From NCBI GenBank assembly GCA_945862145.1, contig CAMAXE010000001.1, positions 124,001 to 188,000 on the forward strand: 64,000 nucleotides of DNA, in the 5' to 3' direction. Within the stretch, counting starts at the first letter, position 1, and each line of letters starts with the position of its first letter. Origin of the DNA: Klebsiella pneumoniae. GTDB taxonomy: Bacteria; Pseudomonadota; Gammaproteobacteria; Pseudomonadales; UBA5518. Of the stretch, positions 44,392 to 53,483 are shown one piece after another. The position numbers and the translations under genes were made by a program. A model generated the notes under the pieces. It had not been told where the DNA came from. It was given only the letters and a program-made list of their open reading frames with translations, and ran no database searches.

Positions 44392-46983
44392 ATGCAGCAG
44401 CGCACCTTGCTCCTCAACCTCGCGATTTTCGTGAGCATCGCCGCAGCCTGTGTGGGCGCATGGGCCTGGTTCAACCGGCCCGTCGATGCCCCTGACTGGC
44501 CTGAACATGTTTCGGGCTATTCCTTCTCGCCCTTCCGTGACGGCCAGGATCCCACCCGGTCCATTTTCCCCACCGAGGCGCAAATACGCGCGGACATCGA
44601 GATGCTCTCCGAGCACACCAATCGCCTGCGTACTTACTCCGTCAAGGGATCGCTCGGCGATATCCCGGGCATCGCGCAGGACTACGGGGTCACGGTCACG
44701 CTGGGGATCTGGATCGACAAGGACATGGCTGCAAACGATGCCGAGATCGTGCGCGCGATCGACATCGTGAACAGAGTGCGTAACATCGATCTCGTCGTTG
44801 TGGGTAACGAGGCGCTGTTCCGTGCCGATGTCACGCCCGAGCAGATGATCGAGTACATCGAGCGGGTCCGTGCGGCAGTGAAAGTGCGCGTTACCACGGC
44901 GGAGCCCTGGCACGTCTGGCTGAAGTATCCTGAGATCGCCTCACACGTGAAAGTGATTGCCGCGCATGTGCTCCTTTTTTGGGAGAAGGTCCCGGCGAAC
45001 AAGGCCGTCAAGGTCACGCTTGATCGGGCGCGGGAACTGCGCAAGGTCTACCCTAAAAAGCGCCTGCTGCTGGCAGAGGTGGGCTGGCCCTCGCACGGCC
45101 GTCCCCAGGGCGCGGCCGACGCGACGCCGGCGTTGCAGGCCATCTATCTGCGCGCCATGCTCGACAAGCTGAACAGCGGCGGTTACGAGTACTTTGTGAT
45201 CGAGGCTTTCGACCAGACCTGGAAGACCGGGGACGAAGGAGATGTAGGCGCCTACTGGGGCGTCTATGACGTGCAGCGCCGCCCCAAGTTTCCGTTCACC
45301 GGCCCGGTTGTGGCGATTCCGCAGTGGCGGACGCTGGCCGGTGTCTCGGTCGTGCTCTCGGTGCTCGCCTTCGCGCTGTTGCTGATCGACAGTTCGGGGT
45401 TGCATCGCCGGGGTCGCAGCTTCCTTGCGGTCATCGCCTTTGCTATGGCGTCATTTCTGGTGTTCGTGGGTTATGACTACTCGCGGCAATACCTCGGTGT
45501 GCTCGAGTGGGTGCTCGGCGCGGTGCTGGTGCTCTCGGCGCTTGGTGTGTTCACGGTGCTTTTCGTGGAAGCGCACGAGATGGCCGAGACGATCTGGTCA
45601 GATCGACGGCGATCATTTGCGGCGGCACGGGCCAACGGTACGTTCCTGCCGAAGGTCTCGATACATGTGCCCTGTTATAACGAGCCTCCGGAGATGCTCA
45701 AGCAGACGCTGGACGCTCTGGCGGGCCTTGATTACCCGCACTTCGAGGTGCTGGTGATCGACAACAACACGCTGGAGGAATCCACCTGGCGTCCCGTTGA
45801 AGCGCACTGCGCGAAGCTTGGTGAAAGGTTCCGTTTTTTCCACGTCGCACCGCTGGCGGGTTTCAAGGCCGGGGCGCTCAACTACGCGCTTGATCGGACG
45901 GTGAGCGATGCGGAGGTCGTGGCCGTCATCGATGCCGACTACATCGTGGAGCCCGGCTGGTTGCTGGCGCTGGCGCCCCATTTCGTCGAGCCGCGCATCG
46001 GCGTTGTGCAGGGGCCGCAGGACTACCGCGACGGCGGCGAGTCGCTGTTCAAGAGGCTTTGCCATGCGGAGTACAAGGGTTTTTTCCATATCGGCATGAT
46101 TACCCGCAACGATCGCGACGCGATCATCCAGCACGGCACCATGACCATGATCCGCCGCTCGCTGCTCGACCGGCTGCGCTGGGGAGACTGGACCATTACC
46201 GAGGACGCCGAACTCGGACTGCGTGTGTTTGCAGCGGGATTCTCTGCCGCCTACGTGCCCGATTCGGTAGGCCGTGGTGTGATGCCGGATCGCTTCATCG
46301 ACTACAAGAAGCAGCGCTTCCGCTGGGCCTTCGGGGCGATGCAGATCATGCGTCGCCACGGGCGCATGCTCTTCCTCGGGGAGGGCAGCCAGTTAACGCG
46401 CGGGCAGCGCTACCACTTCCTCGCCGGCTGGCTGCCGTGGTGCGCGGATGGGCTCAACCTGTTTTTTACTGCAGGTGCCTTGGTGTGGACCGCCGCGATC
46501 CTTCTGGCACCGACGCAAGCCATGCCGCCCGATTTGATCTTCGCCTTTCCTCCCTTGATGTTGTTCACCGGAAAGGTCGCCAAAATCCTCTACCTCTACA
46601 TCCGGCACATGCGGGTGCCGTTCAGCACCTCCTTCGGTGCCGCGATCGCCGGCTTGGCTCTGTCGCACACCATTGGCAAGGCCGTGGCGTTCGGCATGGT
46701 CACGCGCTCCATCCCCTTCTTCAGGACACCGAAAATGAGCAGCCACGGTGGCGCCTGGCAGGCGATTGCCGAAGCCCGTGAGGAGCTGTACGTGATGCTG
46801 CTGCTGTGGGGTTCGGCTGCCGGAATGGTCATGATGAATCGACTGGACAGTGCCGACGCGAATGCCTGGCTTGCCATGCTTCTGGTGCAGTCCCTGCCTT
46901 ACCTTGCAGCGGTGATCATGTCCGGGCTCGCCGTGATGGCTGCGCCGCGCGCTGATGAAGTTGCGGCCGAGGCGGTAGCCTGA
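44392..46983 (+). CDS. ndvB: NdvB-like beta-glucan synthase: GH17 domain fused to GT2
   Basis: 863 residues. An N-terminal membrane anchor (about 5-27) is followed by a periplasmic GH17 domain with acid/base Glu in VGNEALFR (about 140) and nucleophile in AEVGWPSHG (about 228). After membrane helices at about 315-400 comes a cytoplasmic GT2 domain with DADYIVEPG (about 513), TEDAELGLR (about 602) and KKQRFRWAFG (about 640), then further helices. This is the layout of P. aeruginosa NdvB and bradyrhizobial NdvB, which make cyclic beta-1,3(/1,6)-glucans in the periplasm. It has a 1-nt gap to a second GH17 gene. The exact linkage is not deducible. Confidence 0.88.
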   Translation: MQQRTLLLNLAIFVSIAAACVGAWAWFNRPVDAPDWPEHVSGYSFSPFRDGQDPTRSIFPTEAQIRADIEMLSEHTNRLRTYSVKGSLGDIPGIAQDYGVTVTLGIWIDKDMAANDAEIVRAIDIVNRVRNIDLVVVGNEALFRADVTPEQMIEYIERVRAAVKVRVTTAEPWHVWLKYPEIASHVKVIAAHVLLFWEKVPANKAVKVTLDRARELRKVYPKKRLLLAEVGWPSHGRPQGAADATPALQAIYLRAMLDKLNSGGYEYFVIEAFDQTWKTGDEGDVGAYWGVYDVQRRPKFPFTGPVVAIPQWRTLAGVSVVLSVLAFALLLIDSSGLHRRGRSFLAVIAFAMASFLVFVGYDYSRQYLGVLEWVLGAVLVLSALGVFTVLFVEAHEMAETIWSDRRRSFAAARANGTFLPKVSIHVPCYNEPPEMLKQTLDALAGLDYPHFEVLVIDNNTLEESTWRPVEAHCAKLGERFRFFHVAPLAGFKAGALNYALDRTVSDAEVVAVIDADYIVEPGWLLALAPHFVEPRIGVVQGPQDYRDGGESLFKRLCHAEYKGFFHIGMITRNDRDAIIQHGTMTMIRRSLLDRLRWGDWTITEDAELGLRVFAAGFSAAYVPDSVGRGVMPDRFIDYKKQRFRWAFGAMQIMRRHGRMLFLGEGSQLTRGQRYHFLAGWLPWCADGLNLFFTAGALVWTAAILLAPTQAMPPDLIFAFPPLMLFTGKVAKILYLYIRHMRVPFSTSFGAAIAGLALSHTIGKAVAFGMVTRSIPFFRTPKMSSHGGAWQAIAEAREELYVMLLLWGSAAGMVMMNRLDSADANAWLAMLLVQSLPYLAAVIMSGLAVMAAPRADEVAAEAVA

Positions 46984-46984
46984 C

Positions 46985-48520
46985 GTGATACGCCGGTTGT
47001 TCGCGCTGGCTGTGGGCTTGTCCGTCGGAGCCCTGTACTGGGGCTTCCTCGGGCGTGCGCAGGAAGTCCCCGGGGGGCTAGCTCCAGGGCAACGCCTGCA
47101 GTGCGCCTCGTACACGCCTTTCCGCGAAGGCGAGACGCCAGCTCGCTTCAGCGTGACACGCGAGCGCCTTCGCGAGGATTTCGCCCTGCTCGCGACCCGC
47201 ATTGGGTGTATCCGTATCTACTCCATGAAGGGCATGCAGCTCATCCCCGCTGTAGCACGGGAGTTCGGTCTCGGCGTGATCGCCGGCGCATGGGTGAGCC
47301 GAGACGATGTTGATACCGAGAACGAGTTGCGGCTCGTGATCGAGATGGCTGCGAACTATCCGGATGTCGTGCGCACCGTGCTGGTGGGAAACGAGGTCCT
47401 GTTGCGGCGGGAACGCACGGCGGCGCAGCTGCTGACATACATGAAGCGTGTCCGTGAGCAGGTACGCCAGCCCGTCAGCTATGGCGATGTCTGGGATTTC
47501 TGGATCCAGAATCCGCAGATCATCGACGGGGCAGACTTTGTCACGATCCACCTTTTGCCCTACTGGGAAAACAAGCCCACTCCCGTCGATGCGGCGATAC
47601 ATGCCGTGGAGCATGCCCACGATGAGATCGCTCGCGCATTCCCTGGCAAAGACATATTGATCGGGGAGACCGGCTGGCCCTCCGAGGGGCGGCGCCGTGA
47701 AGCTGCCCAGCCCGGACGCGTCAGCGAGGCGAGGTTCATTCGCGGATTCGTGGCGCACGCCCGCGAGAAGGGCTGGCAATACAACCTGATCGAAGCCTTT
47801 GACCAACCCTGGAAGAGGGGGCAGGAAGGTGCGGTCGGGGGTTATTGGGGGCTCTTCGATACCTCGAGGATGGACAAGGGGCTCCTTGCCGGCCCGGTGT
47901 CGAATGTTCCTGAATGGCGCGGCCTGCTGGCCGCATCCTCAGCGCTCTTTTTCGTCTTGTTCGCGCTGCTTCGTCCGTCCGGGTTGGGTGGGGCGCTGGT
48001 GCTCGCATTAGCGGCCAATACGGTAACCATGCACCTGCATCTGATGAGTCTGTACAGCCGCAATCTGCCCGAATCGGCTTGGTTCATCGGGCAGGCGCTC
48101 GCGGCCATGGCTTGCGCCGCCGCGCTGTCGAGGGCGCGGGATTCGCGGCCAGCAGCGCGCTGGCAAGAGGCAGCCCTTGGATTAACGCTGGCCTTTGCCG
48201 CCGTCGAGTTGGTGGGGCTGGTGTTTGACGCCCGTTACAGGCACTTTCCGGTCGCCGTTTTCGTGGTGCCTGCGCTGGCCGTACTGCAGATCGGCCTCAA
48301 CTCCGCGTCGTGGCGCGCCCGGGGCAGGGTGCTCGGGCTTCTCATGCTGCTCGGCATACCGGTGCTGCTCTGGCAGGAAACTCTGCTGAATCTGCAGGCG
48401 CTCGCCTGGTCGGTGGTGGTCGGTATGTTGGCAGTCGGCGCGCTCCGGCAGGGCGCTCAGTCCCGCGCGGGATCTGCAGCCAGCGCCAGCAGCGCGATCA
48501 CCGCGCCAGGCGTCCCGTAG
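46985..48520 (+). CDS. GH17 beta-glucan glycosidase/transglycosylase with C-terminal membrane helices
   Basis: 511 residues starting at GTG 46985, directly after ndvB. Signal/anchor (about 2-22), then a GH17 domain with Glu in VGNEVLLR (about 137) and GETGWPSEG (about 226), followed by about eight hydrophobic helices (residues 310-490). Its GH17 half is a paralogue of the one in NdvB: both share EAFDQ-W and the GYWGL/GAYWGV region. It probably trims, branches or cyclises the glucan that NdvB makes, comparable to the accessory gene ndvC. The last 64 nt overlap a convergent gene. Confidence 0.82.
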   Translation: MIRRLFALAVGLSVGALYWGFLGRAQEVPGGLAPGQRLQCASYTPFREGETPARFSVTRERLREDFALLATRIGCIRIYSMKGMQLIPAVAREFGLGVIAGAWVSRDDVDTENELRLVIEMAANYPDVVRTVLVGNEVLLRRERTAAQLLTYMKRVREQVRQPVSYGDVWDFWIQNPQIIDGADFVTIHLLPYWENKPTPVDAAIHAVEHAHDEIARAFPGKDILIGETGWPSEGRRREAAQPGRVSEARFIRGFVAHAREKGWQYNLIEAFDQPWKRGQEGAVGGYWGLFDTSRMDKGLLAGPVSNVPEWRGLLAASSALFFVLFALLRPSGLGGALVLALAANTVTMHLHLMSLYSRNLPESAWFIGQALAAMACAAALSRARDSRPAARWQEAALGLTLAFAAVELVGLVFDARYRHFPVAVFVVPALAVLQIGLNSASWRARGRVLGLLMLLGIPVLLWQETLLNLQALAWSVVVGMLAVGALRQGAQSRAGSAASASSAITAPGVP

Positions 48521-48816
48521 CGAGCGTTGTAGAGCACCAGCGCGGCGGCTGATACCAGCAGCGCAGCTGTCGCAACCAACTGGCGAGGCCTGCCGTGGAG
48601 TGCCAACCCGAGCACTCCGGCTCCCAGCGAGGCAAGGCCGAAGACCTGCCAGTGAATGCTCATTCCCAAGGCCGCCCGGATGCCGCACGCGAGACCGCCC
48701 GGGTCCAGGAAGCAGGGGTCGGCCCCCGGTTCAATCTCGAAATATCCGAAGCGAAGACCGTACAGCAGTGCTATCCAGCACGCCGTTCCTGCCACGAGCA
48801 GGGCATGCTTGCTCAT
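48457..48816 (-). CDS. Small inner-membrane protein of unknown function
   Basis: 119 residues from ATG 48816 (an upstream ATG at 48843 adds nine). Three to four hydrophobic segments and a periplasmic loop with two Cys (DPCFLDPGGLACGIRAALG, about 33-51) that could form a disulfide. The YGLRFGYFE and VLYNARYG patterns recur in short uncharacterised proteobacterial membrane proteins. It overlaps the GH17 gene tail-to-tail by 64 nt. No Shine-Dalgarno sequence is obvious. Confidence 0.55.
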   Translation of the reverse strand: MSKHALLVAGTACWIALLYGLRFGYFEIEPGADPCFLDPGGLACGIRAALGMSIHWQVFGLASLGAGVLGLALHGRPRQLVATAALLVSAAALVLYNARYGTPGAVIALLALAADPARD

Positions 48817-48910
48817 ATCTGTGAGTATTGAGCGGAAAAACATGCATCAAGGCCCCGGGCAAGTAACGCGCCGAGACTAGCACAGGGGCTGGTGCCCCCG
48901 GCACTTCCCG

Positions 48911-50224
48911 TCAGCGGGTGAACAGTGCCACGGACTCTGCGTGTGCCGTCTGTGGAAACATGTCCAGCACACCCGCCGCCTGAAGCTTGAAACCGCCTTC
49001 GCGCAGCAGCGCGGCATCGCGCGCGAGCGTGGCGGTATCGCAGGAGACATAGGCGATACCGCGCAGGCCCAGCGCCCGGGCCTGCTTGCACACCGCTGCC
49101 GCACCCGCACGTGGCGGGTCGAGCACTGCGAGGCGGTACCGGTTGCGGGGGAGGGCTGCAACGCCCTCGACGCTGAAGAGATCGGCGCGCTCGAAGCTGC
49201 AGTTGACGATGCCATTGCGCCGGGCATTTTCGCGCGCGGCATCCAGGTGTTGCGCGCTGCTCTCGACGCCGAGCACCGCTGCTGCGCGCCGCGCGAGGGG
49301 CACGGTGAAATTGCCGATGCCGCAGAAAAGGTCGAGGACCTGATCCTCGGGGCCGGGGGCCAGCAGTTCGAGCACCGAGGCCAGCAGACGCCGATTGACG
49401 AGGCGATTCGCCTGGGTGAAATCCCAGGGCGCGAACGCGAGTGTCGTGCCTTCTTCGGGTGAGTAGTGCAGCTGCGGTGGCGGCTGCTCCCAGCGCGGCG
49501 GCTCGCGCGCGGCCTGTGTGCCAAAACCGATCTGTGCGCCGAGTGCCGCTCCCAGCGCCTGCAGTTGTGTGCGTTCGGCCTCGCCCACTGGCTGGCGAAA
49601 GCAGAAACCGATACCGATGCCGTCATCGCCTGCTGCGAGCCAGATCTCGTGCGGTATCGCTGGTCCGGAGAGTCTCTCCAGCCCGCAGCGCAGTTCCGCT
49701 GGGAGCGGAGCGAGCGCAGGTACAAGGACAGGGCAATGCTCGAGTGGCTCGAGGTGCGCTGACTCCTCCCGCCTGAAACCCACCAGGATTGCGCCGCTTG
49801 TTGCTTCGCGTCGGACAGCCAGTCTTGCCCTCGAGCGGTAGCCCCACGGGGCAGACTCTACGGGTGGCAACCAGCGACGGGCGGTGCTTTTGCCGATGCG
49901 TCGCAGCGTTTCCTCAAGGCGCCTCGCGTGAGCGGTTAGTTGTGCGGCCGGCGTCAGATGTTGCAGGGCGCAGCCGCCGCAGGCGCCGAAGTGGGGACAG
50001 GGGGGAGACACGCGCTCCGGCGAGGCGTGCACAATTGTTGTTACGGCGGCCTCGTCATGACGTGGATGACTGCGCAGCAGCCGGATGCCCACGTCTTCTC
50101 CCGGCAGTGCGCCCGAGACGAACACCGTCTTGCCCGCGTGTCGTGCCACCCCGCGCCCGTCGTGGGTCAGACCCTCGATATGGAGGATCTCCTGCGTTTT
50201 TGCCGGATTCACCTGATCGCCCAT
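48911..50224 (-). CDS. rlmD: 23S rRNA (uracil-1939-C5)-methyltransferase RlmD
   Basis: 437-residue Fe-S SAM-dependent methyltransferase (RumA). N-terminal TRAM domain (about 5-60), 4Fe-4S cysteines in CPHFGACGGC (about 79-88) and EHCPVLVP (about 167), SAM motif LDLFCGIGNFTVPLA (about 290), and the catalytic Cys in YVSCDTATLARD (about 395) after DPPRAGA. ATG 50224 (MGDQVNPAK) is chosen at the TRAM start; the longer open frame reaches into the opposite gene. Confidence 0.93.
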   Translation of the reverse strand: MGDQVNPAKTQEILHIEGLTHDGRGVARHAGKTVFVSGALPGEDVGIRLLRSHPRHDEAAVTTIVHASPERVSPPCPHFGACGGCALQHLTPAAQLTAHARRLEETLRRIGKSTARRWLPPVESAPWGYRSRARLAVRREATSGAILVGFRREESAHLEPLEHCPVLVPALAPLPAELRCGLERLSGPAIPHEIWLAAGDDGIGIGFCFRQPVGEAERTQLQALGAALGAQIGFGTQAAREPPRWEQPPPQLHYSPEEGTTLAFAPWDFTQANRLVNRRLLASVLELLAPGPEDQVLDLFCGIGNFTVPLARRAAAVLGVESSAQHLDAARENARRNGIVNCSFERADLFSVEGVAALPRNRYRLAVLDPPRAGAAAVCKQARALGLRGIAYVSCDTATLARDAALLREGGFKLQAAGVLDMFPQTAHAESVALFTR

Positions 50225-50356
50225 GATTCCCCACGTGCCACCCAACGGCGCGATGATGCGCGAGCGCGGGTAGCAGCGCCAGCGACCGCGGGCTTTCAAT
50301 CGGATGACCGTTTGCGCAACATGGATGCCCTGCCAACCCTTGCCGAGGAACCCTGC

Positions 50357-50629
50357 ATGAAAGACCTTGCTGTCCGCATTGCTGTGATCGCGTTTTACGC
50401 CGCTGCTGCGGCTTCGTTCTTCACTGCATTTTCGCCGCTCGTGGCCGCCGTGTTGCGCTACGGCACGCTCGCGCTGCTGGTGGCGCATACGGCCGAGGTG
50501 CTGCTCTGCTTCCGCTGGGTGCGCGCCTATCCGGGCCCGCTGGTGCTCAGCATCCTGCTCACATTGTTGTTCGGGTTTGTGCACTGGATGCCGTATAAGC
50601 GCGCCGCCGAGGCGGCCGGACAGGCCTGA
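50357..50629 (+). CDS. DUF1145 small membrane protein
   Basis: 90 residues with three hydrophobic segments, starting MKDLAVRIAVIAFYA and ending near FGFVHWMPYKRAAE. GAGGAA lies 6-7 nt before ATG 50357. The HWxP end is typical of pseudomonad DUF1145 proteins, whose function is unknown. It begins an eight-gene rightward group and ends 4 nt before the DUF3604 gene. Confidence 0.75.
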   Translation: MKDLAVRIAVIAFYAAAAASFFTAFSPLVAAVLRYGTLALLVAHTAEVLLCFRWVRAYPGPLVLSILLTLLFGFVHWMPYKRAAEAAGQA

Positions 50630-50633
50630 GCGG

Positions 50634-52526
50634 ATGCGCCGCGCACGCGCGTTTTGCGTGGCTTTGCTGCTGGCTCTGCCGGGGCTCGGGTGGGGTGGCG
50701 ATCTCGCACAGACTGGCTGCGAGGACCGCAACGAGCTTCGTAACCTCTATGTTGGTGACCTTCACGTGCACACGGCCCTGTCGCTCGACGCGGCCACGCA
50801 GGACACGCGGGCGCGCCCGGCCGATGCGTACAGATTCGCCCGTGGGGAGCAGATTGGCGTACAGCCTTATGCGGCGTCGGGGCAGCCGCTGCGCAGCCAG
50901 CAACTGCGTCGGGCGCTCGACTTCGCCGCCGTGACGGACCACTCGGAGCTCCTTGGCGAGGTCGAACTCTGCCAGACACCCGGATCCGCTACCTACGATA
51001 CCTGGCAGTGCGCGCTGTATCGCCGCTGGCCGCGCGGGGCCTACTATCTCTTTAACTACACCGCCAGCAAGTCCCAGCGACTGGGCAACTGCGGTTCCGA
51101 CGGCAACGTGTGCCGCGAGGCTGCCGCCGGACCGTGGCAGGAAATCCGCATGGCGGCCGCCGCAGCGAACGACCCCTGCCGCTTCAGCAGTTTTGTTGCT
51201 TACGAATGGACCGGCTCGCACGGCAGCGGCGACAACCTTCATCGCAACGTGATTTTCCGCACTGCGGAGGTTCCGCGCCTGCCGGTGTCCTTTGTGGATA
51301 CGGGCAGCCCCGAGCGACTTTGGGAGACGCTGGGCAAGGCGTGCAGCAGCCCCGGCTGTGACTGGCTTGCCATTCCGCATAACGCCAACCTGAGCGCTGG
51401 CAGCATGTTCACCGCGGTGCGTCCCGATGGCGCGCCCTACCGTCGGGAGGACGCCGAGCGCCGCGCACGTGCCGAGCCTCTTTTCGAGATCATGCAGCAC
51501 AAAGGGGCCTCCGAATGCGTGGCGGCAGCGGGCGCGGGTGGCGTTGGCGCCGACGAGTCCTGCAGTTTCGAGCAACTCCCCTACGACTCCTTTGCCGGGC
51601 AAGTGCGACCGTGGGAGGCGCGCGTTGGGAGTCACACGACCGGCTATTTCCGGGATGTGCTCCGTGATGGCCTCCGGCTTGAGAGTCTGCTGGGCGTAGA
51701 CCCCTACCGGATGGGGGTCATCGGCAGCACCGATACCCATCTCGGGATAGCCGGGGGCACGCTGGAGGATCGATTCATCGGGCACGGTGGCGCCGGGCAG
51801 CCTGCGCGCGATGGCGTTCCCCCGGGATTGCCCGATGCAGCGGAATTCGGGCCTGGCGGGCTGGCGATGGTGTGGGCCGAGCAGAACACGCGGGACTCCC
51901 TGTTCGCGGCGCTGCGACGTCGCGAGACCTACGCGACCAGCGGAACCCGACCGCTGCTGCGGTTCTTCGGCGGCTTTGACTATCCGGCGGATCTTTGCGG
52001 CGATCCGGAGCTCGTCCGCAAGGGCTACGCCGGAGGCGTTCCCATGGGTAGCGAGTTGTCTGTTGCAGCCGGCGAGGGCCGGAGCCCCGTGTTTGTGGTC
52101 GCCGCGATGCGCGATGCGGTGGAAGGCCTGCCGCTCGCCGAACTGCAAGTCGTCAAGGGTTGGATCGGCCCGGATGGTCAACCCGGCGAAAAAGTCCTCG
52201 GGCTCGCCAAGGCAAGCTCTGCAGGCAGAGTCGATCCTGCTACCTGTGCCACCTCTGGTGGCGGGGCCGAGTCCCTGTGTGCGCGCTGGAGTGATCCCGA
52301 TTGGCATGTCGGTGATCGCGCCTGGTACTACGCCCGCGTGCTGGAGAACCCCAGCTGCCGCTGGAGCCAGAAACTCTGCGTGGCTGCAGGTGTTCGCTGC
52401 GAGGATCCTGCGACGATCGAGGAGGGCTACGACGCCTGCTGCGCCGCCACGCATAAGCCAGTCATCCAGGAGCGCGCGTGGAGCTCGCCCATCTGGGTGG
52501 GTTCGGCCAAGGGGGCGGGCGGCTGA
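50634..52526 (+). CDS. Secreted DUF3604 protein, PHP-like metallohydrolase
   Basis: 630 residues. Signal peptide (about 1-22). Metal-binding motifs of the PHP/amidohydrolase kind: GDLHVHTALS (His 44 and 46), AVTDHSELLG, IPHNANLS and GSTDTHLG. It has about 20 cysteines across the chain, unusual for a bacterial protein and suggesting many disulfides in the periplasm or outside. DUF3604 members are mostly uncharacterised; a phosphoesterase or other hydrolase role is inferred from the metal motifs. It is followed 3 nt later by a parvulin, which would suit a difficult-to-fold client, and then by a HupE-type permease. Confidence 0.8.
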   Translation: MRRARAFCVALLLALPGLGWGGDLAQTGCEDRNELRNLYVGDLHVHTALSLDAATQDTRARPADAYRFARGEQIGVQPYAASGQPLRSQQLRRALDFAAVTDHSELLGEVELCQTPGSATYDTWQCALYRRWPRGAYYLFNYTASKSQRLGNCGSDGNVCREAAAGPWQEIRMAAAAANDPCRFSSFVAYEWTGSHGSGDNLHRNVIFRTAEVPRLPVSFVDTGSPERLWETLGKACSSPGCDWLAIPHNANLSAGSMFTAVRPDGAPYRREDAERRARAEPLFEIMQHKGASECVAAAGAGGVGADESCSFEQLPYDSFAGQVRPWEARVGSHTTGYFRDVLRDGLRLESLLGVDPYRMGVIGSTDTHLGIAGGTLEDRFIGHGGAGQPARDGVPPGLPDAAEFGPGGLAMVWAEQNTRDSLFAALRRRETYATSGTRPLLRFFGGFDYPADLCGDPELVRKGYAGGVPMGSELSVAAGEGRSPVFVVAAMRDAVEGLPLAELQVVKGWIGPDGQPGEKVLGLAKASSAGRVDPATCATSGGGAESLCARWSDPDWHVGDRAWYYARVLENPSCRWSQKLCVAAGVRCEDPATIEEGYDACCAATHKPVIQERAWSSPIWVGSAKGAGG

Positions 52527-52529
52527 GTC

Positions 52530-53483
52530 ATGCCGGCGCTTCTGACCCGTTTTCTCCAAGCAAGGCCACTGCACTTTCTGCTGGGTGGCTGCCTGCTCTT
52601 CGTCTTGCTTGAACCCTCTGCGTCGCGGCGCGCCGTGGAGCCAGTGCGTATAGAACCGCACGCCGAGGCACGGTTGCGCGCGGGTTTCACAGCTTCGCTT
52701 GGACGGGAGCCCACACCGGCGGAATTTGCTGGCGTGCTGCGACAGGAGCAGGACGACGAAGTGCTGTTTCGTGAGGCTCTGGCCAGTGGTTTGATCGAGC
52801 ATGATGCGGTGGTGCGTCAGCGTCTTGCACTAAACATGCGTTTCCTCGAGCCCGCGGCAAGCGGCAGCGACGAGGACCTCGCGGCCAAGGCGATCGCGCT
52901 CGATATGCACCACAACGATCTCGTCGTGAGAAGACGTCTCGTGCAGTTGATGGAATTTGCTCTCGCCGATGTGCCCGCGGATCTGCCCGTGAGCGCTGAG
53001 GAGGCGCAGCGTATGTACGGTGAGCGCCGTGCCGAGTTGCTGCTGCCGGAGCGATGGAGGATCAGGCAGGTGTATTTCAGCGCCGAGCGGCGCGGCGAGC
53101 TGGCCGCGACCGAGGCGCGTGCCGCCGCTACCGCCCTTGATGCAGGTAAGGCTGACGCTGCCGCGGCGGCAACGTTGGGCGATCCGTTCCTCGGGGGGCA
53201 TGTGCTGCCGCTGCTCACGGGCAACCAGCTCGAGGGGCAGTTCGGCAGTGGGTTCGCGGAGGCAGTGGCCATGTGTCCGGTGCGCCGGTGGTGCGCACCT
53301 GTGATGTCCGGTTTCGGCGCCCATGCGGTGCTGGTGGAGGAACACGTTGCAGCACGGCTTCCCGGACTGGAAGAGCCAACGGTGCGCGCGCGTATCGAGG
53401 CCGACGTGCGTCGCCGCCGCGCCGAGCAGCGTCTGCTGGAGGGTATGCAGGCCTTACGGCTGAAGTACGGGGTAGCCTCATGA
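52530..53483 (+). CDS. Membrane-anchored parvulin-like prolyl isomerase/chaperone
   Basis: 317 residues. N-terminal membrane anchor (about 13-27), a SurA_N/PpiD-like helical chaperone part (about 40-150) and a degenerate PpiC domain (about 165-270). The usual first active-site His of parvulins (RHI-type) is replaced by Gln in IRQVYFSAER, and two Cys in MCPVRRWCAP could pair. This suggests chaperone more than isomerase activity. The stop overlaps the HupE-type start (ATGA), so the two are coupled. Inferred to fold the DUF3604 protein or the permease domain. Confidence 0.75.
   Translation: MPALLTRFLQARPLHFLLGGCLLFVLLEPSASRRAVEPVRIEPHAEARLRAGFTASLGREPTPAEFAGVLRQEQDDEVLFREALASGLIEHDAVVRQRLALNMRFLEPAASGSDEDLAAKAIALDMHHNDLVVRRRLVQLMEFALADVPADLPVSAEEAQRMYGERRAELLLPERWRIRQVYFSAERRGELAATEARAAATALDAGKADAAAAATLGDPFLGGHVLPLLTGNQLEGQFGSGFAEAVAMCPVRRWCAPVMSGFGAHAVLVEEHVAARLPGLEEPTVRARIEADVRRRRAEQRLLEGMQALRLKYGVAS

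Noticed and set aside
50559-52802. Very long open frame (747 codons) on the minus strand opposite the DUF3604 gene
   Set aside because: It is a mirror frame caused by high G+C at third positions of the DUF3604 gene; it has no recognisable domain and starts and ends inside other genes.
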